A stretch of DNA of 14,146 nucleotides from an uncultured Erysipelotrichaceae bacterium. GTDB lineage: Bacteria; Bacillota_I; Bacilli_A; Erysipelotrichales; Coprobacillaceae. Made by a program: the position numbers and the translations under genes. Where the stretch lies: the NCBI GenBank assembly GCA_900550005.1, contig URQL01000026.1:1-14146 (forward strand), in the 5' to 3' direction. The notes beneath the pieces are model-generated. The model was not told where the DNA came from and did no database searches. It saw only the letters and a program-made list of their open reading frames with translations. This document shows, one piece after another, positions 6,314-11,817 of the stretch; the first letter of the stretch is position 1, and each line of letters starts with the position of its first letter.

Positions 6314-7927
6314 ATGTCAAAAGAAATACGTTATTCAAAAGATGCAAGAACATCAATGCTTAAAGGTGTAAATTATTTAGCGGATGCAGTAAAGGTAACT
6401 TTAGGTCCTAAAGGACGTAATGTTGTTCTAGATAAAGGTTATGGATCACCACTTATTACAAATGATGGTGTAAGTATTGCTAAAGAAATTGAATTAGAAG
6501 ACACTTTTGAAAATATGGGTGCCAAACTTGTTTATGAAGTAGCAAATAATACAAACGATGCTGCTGGAGATGGAACTACAACGGCAACGATTTTAGCTCA
6601 ATCGATGATTCAAAAAGGAATCAAGGCTGTAGAAAAAGGAGCTAATCCCGTTTTAATGCGTGAAGGAATTGAAAAAGCTTGTAAAGAAATTTCAAATCGA
6701 TTACTTGCTAAATCACATAAAGTAGATACAGATAATGATATTGCTTCTGTTGCAACGATTTCATCAGGAAGTAAAGAAATTGGTGAAATCATTGCTAAAG
6801 CAATGCATCAAGTCGGTAAAGATGGTGTGATCAATGTAGATGAATCAAAAGGATTTGATACATCATTAGAAATCAGTGAAGGTATGCAATATGATAAAGG
6901 ATTTATTTCTCCATATATGGTTTCTGATCGCGAAAAAATGGAAATTGAATTAGAAAATGCTTATGTCTTAGTAACAGATCAAAAAATCAATACGATTCAA
7001 GAAATCTTACCTGTTTTAGAAAAAGTAATGCAAGCCAATCGTCCATTACTTATCATTGCCGATGATATTGAAAATGAAGTGGTATCTACATTAGTTGTTA
7101 ATAAATTAAGAGGTACATTCAATGTAGTGGCTACAAAAGCACCAGGATTTGGTGATAATCAAAAAGATATTTTAGGTGATATCGCCGCATTAAGTGGTGC
7201 AAATTTCTTTGCTAAAGATTTAAATATGGATTTAAAAACATTAGATATCCCTGATTTAGGAATTGTTAAAAAGATTGTTATCGATAAAGACCATACAACA
7301 TTAATTGGTGGTAATGGAGATGAAGCAAGTAAACAAGCACGTATTGATGAAATTAAAGCACAAATGAATGCTTCAACAAGTGAATACGATAAAAAACGTT
7401 ATCAAGAACGTTTAGGAAAACTTACAAATGGTGTTGCCTTAATTAAAGTTGGTGCAACAACAGAATCTGAACTTAAAGAAAAGAAATTACGTATCGAAGA
7501 TGCATTAAACGCTACAAAAGCTGCAGTTAGTGAAGGTATTGTTGCTGGTGGTGGCGCAGCTTTAATGGAAATTTATAATGAAGTTAAAGATGAACTTAAA
7601 GCTGATACAATAGATGAACAAAAAGGTTTGAATGTTGTCTTAGATTCTTTATCTGTACCACTTTATCAAATTGCTGAAAATGCTGGTTATGATGGAAATG
7701 ATATCGTTCGTAAGCAAATGAAACAAGCTGATAATATTGGATTTAATGCTAAAAATGGTACATGGGTCGATATGTATCAAGAAGGGATCGTTGACCCAAC
7801 AAAAGTAACTCGTAGTGCTATTTTAAATGCTGGAAGTATCTCTGGATTATTCATTACAACAGAAGCTGCAGTAGGCATTATTAAAGAAAAAGAAGATAGT
7901 CAACCAAGTCCAATGCCAATGTATTAA
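6314..7927 (+). CDS. groEL: GroEL chaperonin (Hsp60)
   Basis: This is the 60-kDa subunit of the tetradecameric double-ring chaperonin, which folds non-native proteins with ATP and GroES in the cytoplasm. Typical motifs are VTLGPKGRNVVLDKGYGSP near the N-terminus, the ATP site NDAAGDGTTTATILAQ at about 82-97, and the chaperonin signature region AAVSEGIVAGGGAAL near residue 405. The length of 537 is slightly short because the C-terminal tail ends PSPMPMY and lacks the usual GGM repeats that line the cavity floor. It uses AGGAGGA at 6301-6307, and the 16 bases AGGAGGAATCATTATG around its start are identical to those of groES. It is expressed with groES under HrcA/CIRCE control. Confidence 0.98.
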   Translation: MSKEIRYSKDARTSMLKGVNYLADAVKVTLGPKGRNVVLDKGYGSPLITNDGVSIAKEIELEDTFENMGAKLVYEVANNTNDAAGDGTTTATILAQSMIQKGIKAVEKGANPVLMREGIEKACKEISNRLLAKSHKVDTDNDIASVATISSGSKEIGEIIAKAMHQVGKDGVINVDESKGFDTSLEISEGMQYDKGFISPYMVSDREKMEIELENAYVLVTDQKINTIQEILPVLEKVMQANRPLLIIADDIENEVVSTLVVNKLRGTFNVVATKAPGFGDNQKDILGDIAALSGANFFAKDLNMDLKTLDIPDLGIVKKIVIDKDHTTLIGGNGDEASKQARIDEIKAQMNASTSEYDKKRYQERLGKLTNGVALIKVGATTESELKEKKLRIEDALNATKAAVSEGIVAGGGAALMEIYNEVKDELKADTIDEQKGLNVVLDSLSVPLYQIAENAGYDGNDIVRKQMKQADNIGFNAKNGTWVDMYQEGIVDPTKVTRSAILNAGSISGLFITTEAAVGIIKEKEDSQPSPMPMY

Positions 7928-7956
7928 AAGGAAAAAAATAACTTAAATTATAAAAT

Positions 7957-8005
7957 AAAGTGTGTAAGTTAATTAAAGGAATTTGATTAATTACACACTT
8001 TTTGT
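7957..8005 (+). terminator. Terminator of groESL
   Basis: Arm 7957-7967 (AAAGTGTGTAA) pairs perfectly with 7991-8001. After one bulged G, TTAAT (7969-7973) pairs with ATTAA (7986-7990). The right arm runs into TTTTTGTTTT. Confidence 0.8.
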
Positions 8006-8025
8006 TTTATATAAAGTTTTTAAAG

Positions 8026-8066
8026 AAAAAAAGAGATTAATCTGTGTTTATTTTTAGTTAATCTCT
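8026..8066 (-). terminator. Minus-strand-facing hairpin with U run
   Basis: AGAGATTAA (8032-8040) and TTAATCTCT (8058-8066) form a perfect 9-bp stem with a 17-base loop. Only on the minus strand is it followed by a run of about seven U (8032-8026), so it would stop leftward transcripts before they enter groEL antisense. The long loop makes it a moderate terminator. Confidence 0.5.
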
Positions 8067-8085
8067 AATTAATATTTTGATTATG

Positions 8086-8122
8086 AAAAACAACTGTATT
8101 CATTTATTACAGTTGCTTTTTT
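8086..8122. terminator. Bidirectional terminator-like hairpin
   Basis: CAACTGTA (8091-8098) and TACAGTTG (8108-8115) form an 8-bp perfect stem with a 9-base loop. The plus strand continues C then six T, and the minus strand continues with five U (8090-8086). It could end read-through from groEL or a leftward transcript starting near 8190. Confidence 0.65.
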
Positions 8123-8198
8123 CAGTTAAAGAATTGTATATTTAAAACTCTAAATACTGATGTCTAAGTGCTATGTATATTTGACCTTACTTTTTTAG

Positions 8199-8276
8199 TA
8201 TAACATATTTTTTTATGAATCATGATTTGTTTCTAAAATTGTAAAAAATTATAGTATTGAAATAAAATATGTTATA
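8199..8276. repeat. 13-bp inverted repeat with outward extended -10 boxes
   Basis: TATAACATATTTT (8199-8211) is exactly repeated in inverse as AAAATATGTTATA (8264-8276), 52 bases apart. Each arm carries an outward-facing extended -10: TGTTATATT on the plus strand (8270-8278) and TGTTATACT on the minus strand (8205-8197). Between them lies a 10-bp palindrome, AATCATGATT (8218-8227). It may be a divergent promoter or operator region; no consensus -35 is present on either side. Confidence 0.5.
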
Positions 8277-8278
8277 TT
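8270..8278 (+). promoter_or_regulatory. Possible distal promoter of the secreted-peptide operon
   Basis: TGTTATATT is an extended -10 on the plus strand. No convincing -35 lies at 17 bp (TATAGT). If used, it would give a leader of about 300 bases before the first peptide gene. Confidence 0.35.
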
Positions 8279-8308
8279 ACAAGTGAAAGTTAAATCAGGA
8301 ATAAAAAT

Positions 8309-8372
8309 GGAGGGATGATGAAATGGTAACTTAATAGTTGTAACCCTTTTATGGGATGAGTTGATTTACAAC
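8309..8372 (+). other. Structured leader with minimal reading frames
   Basis: A good ribosome binding site, GGAGGG (8309-8314), is followed by start codons that run only a few codons: ATG at 8318 gives MKW then stop, and ATG at 8323 (ideal spacing) gives MVT then stop. Next comes a hairpin in which GTTGTAA (8337-8343) pairs with TTACAAC (8366-8372) and the adjoining CCC (8344-8346) pairs with GGG (8353-8355). This could be a leader peptide/attenuator or the stub of a decayed gene. Confidence 0.3.
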
Positions 8373-8459
8373 GAGTGATTTGTTCTTATTGAATACTAGG
8401 TAATTTAGAATTAATAGATTTAACATTATTGATTATATTATTTAGGATAATTTCAATAT

Positions 8460-8490
8460 TTCGTTTGTACGTAAAATGCATAGAAACGAA
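8460..8490. promoter_or_regulatory. Inverted repeat overlapping the proximal promoter
   Basis: TTCGTTT (8460-8466) and AAACGAA (8484-8490) form a 7-bp inverted repeat with a 17-base spacer. The right half overlaps the -35-like hexamer of the proximal peptide promoter, so it is a candidate operator. It could also be chance. Confidence 0.35.
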
Positions 8491-8509
8491 CTTCCTGCAT
8501 ATATATAAT
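8481..8509 (+). promoter_or_regulatory. Proximal promoter of the secreted-peptide operon
   Basis: TAGAAA (8481-8486) and a perfect TATAAT (8504-8509) are separated by 17 bp. Transcription would start near 8516, leaving a leader of about 70 bases that contains the SD-hiding hairpin. Confidence 0.5.
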
Positions 8510-8562
8510 ATTAAATTTAAATCATAGTTGTACATTGATAATCTCATTTATTGTTATTTATA

Positions 8563-8578
8563 CCTCCAATAAAGGAGG
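8563..8578 (+). promoter_or_regulatory. Hairpin sequestering the ribosome binding site of the first peptide gene
   Basis: CCTCC (8563-8567) is perfectly complementary to GGAGG (8574-8578), with a 6-base AATAAA loop. GGAGG is the ribosome binding site for the ATG at 8589, eight bases after GGAGGAG (8574-8580). The upstream CCTCC acts as a local anti-SD and could limit translation unless melted or bound. Confidence 0.55.
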
Positions 8579-8588
8579 AGAATGACTT

Positions 8589-8972
8589 ATGAAAAAGATT
8601 TTTGGCATTTTATTAGGATGTATGATGTGTTTAGGTGTAGTTACTACTGTAAGTGCTAATGACAGTATTGATCTTTATGCACAAGCTCCAACTAGAGAAA
8701 CTGAAACAAGTGAAACTTTTAGAGGTGGAACTGGGCAATGGTTTTATATGAAAACTACTTGTGATGCCTATACAAATAAGACTGAACTTATTAATTACGA
8801 ACAATTCAAAAATATTACTTTGGGATATTATTTGGATAGTATGACTCATGCTACTAGATATAGAAACAGTAATAATGACGTATATGTTACGACTGGTAAA
8901 TTGAGATATACTCTTGGTGGTCCTATTAATGGTTGGGACATCAATGTAAGAACTCAACACTTCTTTCAATAG
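8589..8972 (+). CDS. Secreted bacteriocin-like protein 1 (paralogue pair)
   Basis: The 127-residue protein starts with a Sec signal peptide (MKK, then a hydrophobic core, likely cleaved after VSA at residue 23), leaving about 104 residues. The mature part has a short acidic/Thr segment and then a domain that aligns without gaps for about 60 residues to the next gene product: GGTG at 46-49, LGY at 78-80, DVYVT at 97-101, then W116 and H124. It has one mature Cys (C58) and many aromatic residues, and no Gly-Gly leader or lantibiotic Ser/Thr/Cys core. Position upstream of two ABC/FtsX transporters suggests a bacteriocin of the unmodified secreted type, loosely like lactococcin 972, though the GGTW motif and family C-terminus are not seen. 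A non-toxic signal protein is possible. Its ribosome binding site is sequestered by a hairpin. Confidence 0.75.
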   Translation: MKKIFGILLGCMMCLGVVTTVSANDSIDLYAQAPTRETETSETFRGGTGQWFYMKTTCDAYTNKTELINYEQFKNITLGYYLDSMTHATRYRNSNNDVYVTTGKLRYTLGGPINGWDINVRTQHFFQ

Positions 8973-8981
8973 GTGATGAAC

Positions 8982-9344
8982 ATGAAAGCAATATTTAAAT
9001 CCGTTTTAACTATTGGAATATCATTATCTGTTTGTTTAGCTTCTTATTTTACAGCTTTTGCTAAAACTACGACAGTTGAAAGTGCATCATTTACACATGG
9101 TGGTGGAACAGGAAGTTATTGTAGTATGGTTACTCAAGCTGAAATTAAAAGCACAGGAACATCTTTAGTAAGTTTTTCTTACAAAAAAGGTACATCATTA
9201 GGATACAGTTTCTCTTTACAAGCATCTCCAAAAAATAAACATTATAATGGTTATGATGTTTATGTAACAAATAACCAATTATTATGGATGAATGGATCAA
9301 AATCATGGAACTTTACACTTACAACAACACATACTTATCCTTAG
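8982..9344 (+). CDS. Secreted bacteriocin-like protein 2 (paralogue pair)
   Basis: This is a 120-residue secreted protein with a Sec signal peptide (MKAIFK, hydrophobic core, predicted cut after AFA at residue 27) and about 93 mature residues. It shares with protein 1 the GGTG (41-44), LGY (73-75), DVYVT (92-96), W109 and H117 positions, at identical spacing until a two-residue gap before the Trp, so the two arose by duplication and then diverged strongly. It has one mature Cys (C47), not aligned with that of protein 1. The ATG at 8982 is preferred because AGGTGA (8971-8976), which overlaps the stop of protein 1, is a suitable ribosome binding site; GTG 8973 and ATG 8976 lie within that site. 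Overlap of the site with the previous stop suggests coupled translation and equal dosing of both proteins. Confidence 0.75.
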   Translation: MKAIFKSVLTIGISLSVCLASYFTAFAKTTTVESASFTHGGGTGSYCSMVTQAEIKSTGTSLVSFSYKKGTSLGYSFSLQASPKNKHYNGYDVYVTNNQLLWMNGSKSWNFTLTTTHTYP

Positions 9345-9360
9345 TTAATCTTTAGTTATG

Positions 9361-9400
9361 AGGAAGTATATTAAGTTTAATATACTTCCTAGTTTATTTT
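9361..9400 (+). terminator. Strong hairpin between peptide genes and transporters
   Basis: A perfect 13-bp stem, AGGAAGTATATTA (9361-9373) with TAATATACTTCCT (9378-9390), has an AGTT tetraloop. It is followed by AGTTTATTTT, an imperfect U run. It is probably a partial terminator or RNA-stabilising 3' end that gives more peptide message than transporter message. Confidence 0.65.
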
Positions 9401-9418
9401 AGAAAGTGAGTGATAATA

Positions 9419-11518
9419 ATGATCACATTAAATAATATCAATTATAATATCAAAAACCGCACTTTATTTTCAAATGCTAGAATGGTAATTTTAAATGGTG
9501 AGGTTACCGTATTGTTTGGTGAAAGCGGTAGTGGTAAATCTACATTATTAAATATTTTGGCATCAGAATTACCTATTCAAGAAGGAAGTTATATTTTTAA
9601 CTCAATTCCTGTTAATGAACTTACAAATGAGGAAAAATTAAAACTTCGTAAAAACCATATACTCTATATTCGTCAAGATGATGATTTTATAAAAAAATAT
9701 ACTTTAAAAGAAAATGCAGTTCTTCTTTTAGAAGCAAGAAATCAAACATTTGATTTAGATACATTTAAAAATTTATTAAATACTGTTGGTATTAATGAAA
9801 ATAAGATAAATAAGCCTTTGGCTAATTTATCTAATGGTGAAAGACAACGCTTTGCTGTTGTATGTGCGACTATGATTGATGCTGATTTATATATCTTTGA
9901 TGAACCAACAAGTTCTTTAGATTTAGATAATTCAAAGAAAATTGTAAAATTAATAGAGAAGATTGCTAGTAAAGGTAAAATGGTTGTTGTTTCAATGCAT
10001 AATGAGCAATTATTTGAAAATGGTCACTTTTATACAATTGAAGATCAAATGATTAAAGAAGTGAAAGAATCTATTTTAAGTGAAACTGAAAATGTTGATT
10101 CTTTTACATTGAAAAATGATTTTATGAATTCAAAATTAATAAAAAAAGAAGGAATCAATCTATTTTCACATTTTCCATTTTTTAATACGTTATTAATTTT
10201 AGTTTTATCTTTTGTAGTTGCTTTATCAAGCGTTTTTGCTAGTTATGGTCATCAACTTGTTCCTACACAAAAAGATTTATTAGAAGGTTTGTATGATAAT
10301 GAACTCTTTTTAGTGAATTATACTGACCCTGTTAGTAATTATGATTATGATAATGATTTCTTTTTAAGTATTTCAAATGATAAGGTAAATGAAATAAAGA
10401 ATACAGAGCATGTAGAAAATGTTTATCCTCATCAATATCTAAAATTACAAACGGTTTATTATACGGATGAAAATTTAAAACCTAATATCATTAACTTAGA
10501 TGAATATAAGAAAATTACTTTATTGGAAAAAGGTAATGAAATTACTAGCAAACTTTATGATAGTGATTTATTAATGACATATTTAGAAATAGATCCTGTT
10601 TATCCACATCATCGAATTAAAGAGAGATGTGTACATTATGATGATAGTATTCAAGAAGGATTTTATATTAGTTCGTATTTAGCTCAAAAATTAGGTATAA
10701 ATAAGTTAGAAGGGCCATCATTAAAATTTTATATGTCTATTCCTGTAGCAAGTAATCCAGCAATTGGATATGATAAACAAAACAATCCTACAATTCTTGC
10801 AAGAGGTAAAGTGTGCGTGTTGAAAGAATTGGAATTTCCAATTAAAGGAATTTTAAAAAATACTTCTATGAACTATTATACTGTTGGTACACCGAATATA
10901 TTTTTAGATTATGATAGTATTCAAAATATTATTGATAACGCAAATGAAGAGAATAAAGAATGGATAGAGATAGCAGCTGATCAAGACATGCCTGATGATG
11001 TTTTACGAAATTTCTTTTCTAAACAACTTATTGAGGAAAAATGGAATCCAAGTGCTTATATCATTGAAATTGATAACTTAGATTATGTAGATGAAGTAAG
11101 AAGTAATTTACAAAAAATAGATGAGCATTTCTATATTCGCGGTTTTAAGATAAATGGGCAAATGACTCAAGATATTGTTGAACAACAAAAAACGATTTTC
11201 TATGGTTTTAGTGGCGCTATTATTGTTGTATTATGGATTGCAAGCTTTATTATTGGCTATTTTAAAAAGAAAAGAAATGCACATTATTATCACTTTTTAT
11301 CTCATATTGGATTTGATTTAAAATCCATTCATAAAGTTCAAGCAATTGATTGTTTGATTTTAGTGATTTTAATTATTCCATTTATGGCTATTTTCAGTAT
11401 TCTAATTGATCGACTTTTAAGTTTGAATATTTCATTTGATCTTTATTATGTGGTTATATCTTTATTACAATGTATTGCTGTTTATTTATTAATGAAACGT
11501 AATTATATTGAAAAATGA
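9419..11518 (+). CDS. ABC ATPase-permease fusion, MacB/FtsX type (export or immunity)
   Basis: This 699-residue half-transporter has an N-terminal ABC ATPase (about 1-215) with Walker A GESGSGKST (34-42), Q-loop Gln 86, signature LSNGERQR (137-144), Walker B LYIFDEP (157-163) and H-loop His 194, so it looks catalytically complete. A first membrane helix (about 254-276) precedes an extracytoplasmic region of about 320 residues, and three further helices near the C-terminus complete the four-helix FtsX/MacB plan. Such transporters export peptides or remove them from the membrane by mechanical coupling rather than classical channel transport. ATG 9419 is chosen because AAAGTGAG (9403-9410) is its ribosome binding site; a GTG at 9410 lies inside that site. 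The stop overlaps the next start as ATGA. Context suggests self-protection against, or export of, the two peptides. Confidence 0.85.
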   Translation: MITLNNINYNIKNRTLFSNARMVILNGEVTVLFGESGSGKSTLLNILASELPIQEGSYIFNSIPVNELTNEEKLKLRKNHILYIRQDDDFIKKYTLKENAVLLLEARNQTFDLDTFKNLLNTVGINENKINKPLANLSNGERQRFAVVCATMIDADLYIFDEPTSSLDLDNSKKIVKLIEKIASKGKMVVVSMHNEQLFENGHFYTIEDQMIKEVKESILSETENVDSFTLKNDFMNSKLIKKEGINLFSHFPFFNTLLILVLSFVVALSSVFASYGHQLVPTQKDLLEGLYDNELFLVNYTDPVSNYDYDNDFFLSISNDKVNEIKNTEHVENVYPHQYLKLQTVYYTDENLKPNIINLDEYKKITLLEKGNEITSKLYDSDLLMTYLEIDPVYPHHRIKERCVHYDDSIQEGFYISSYLAQKLGINKLEGPSLKFYMSIPVASNPAIGYDKQNNPTILARGKVCVLKELEFPIKGILKNTSMNYYTVGTPNIFLDYDSIQNIIDNANEENKEWIEIAADQDMPDDVLRNFFSKQLIEEKWNPSAYIIEIDNLDYVDEVRSNLQKIDEHFYIRGFKINGQMTQDIVEQQKTIFYGFSGAIIVVLWIASFIIGYFKKKRNAHYYHFLSHIGFDLKSIHKVQAIDCLILVILIIPFMAIFSILIDRLLSLNISFDLYYVVISLLQCIAVYLLMKRNYIEK

Positions 11519-11817
11519 TTATTTTAAGAAATATTAATATAGAGTATAACCATGTTACATTAATTAAACAAGAAAGTCTTTTGTTTGAGGATGGCAAATT
11601 TTATGTTTTATCCGGTCCTAGTGGATGTGGGAAAACAAGTTTACTTTATCAATTAGGATTAATTAGTAATCAATCATTTTGTGATTATTATTATAATGAT
11701 TATAAAATTGAAACGAATGCAGACAAAGAATGGGTACGAAAAAATGAAATTGCTTATATTTTCCAAGATAAAAATTTACAAGAAGATTTGACAGTTTATC
11801 AAATTGCTATAGTATGA
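11515..11817 (+). CDS. Second ABC-permease fusion: N-terminal fragment (frameshifted)
   Basis: These 100 residues are the first half of an ABC ATPase: Walker A GPSGCGKTS (34-42) and Q-loop FQDKNL (83-88). The frame then runs to a TGA at 11815. The protein stops before the signature motif and Walker B and cannot hydrolyse ATP alone. The remainder continues in another frame from 11814. Adding one A to the short A run at 11801-11803 would join the two as VYQNCYSMISGDSL, a natural ABC sequence, so a one-base loss (real mutation or sequencing error) is the simplest reading. The start overlaps the preceding stop as ATGA. Confidence 0.7.
   Translation: MIILRNINIEYNHVTLIKQESLLFEDGKFYVLSGPSGCGKTSLLYQLGLISNQSFCDYYYNDYKIETNADKEWVRKNEIAYIFQDKNLQEDLTVYQIAIV

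Noticed and set aside
8016..8588. CRISPR array, tRNA or insertion sequence in the long intergenic region
   Set aside because: No regularly spaced repeats, cloverleaf-type arms or transposase fragments could be seen; the region holds only hairpins and promoter-like elements.
8589..8660. Possible lipobox (LLGC) in secreted protein 1
   Set aside because: The Cys would be at residue 11, too early for a lipoprotein signal, and a normal Sec cleavage site (VSA) follows at residue 23.
8631..8969. Minus-strand open frame of 112 codons opposite secreted protein 1
   Set aside because: Ser/Ile-rich low-complexity translation with no visible family features; the plus strand has a signal peptide, a strong ribosome binding site and a paralogue, so this is a shadow frame.
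9410..9421. GTG 9410 as the start of the first ABC-permease gene
   Set aside because: It lies within the AAAGTGAG ribosome binding site that serves the ATG at 9419.
11790..11817. Programmed -1 ribosomal frameshift in the second ABC gene
   Set aside because: No X-XXY-YYZ heptamer in the reading frame, and no clear stimulatory hairpin or upstream SD-like element at the switch point; a one-base deletion explains it more simply.
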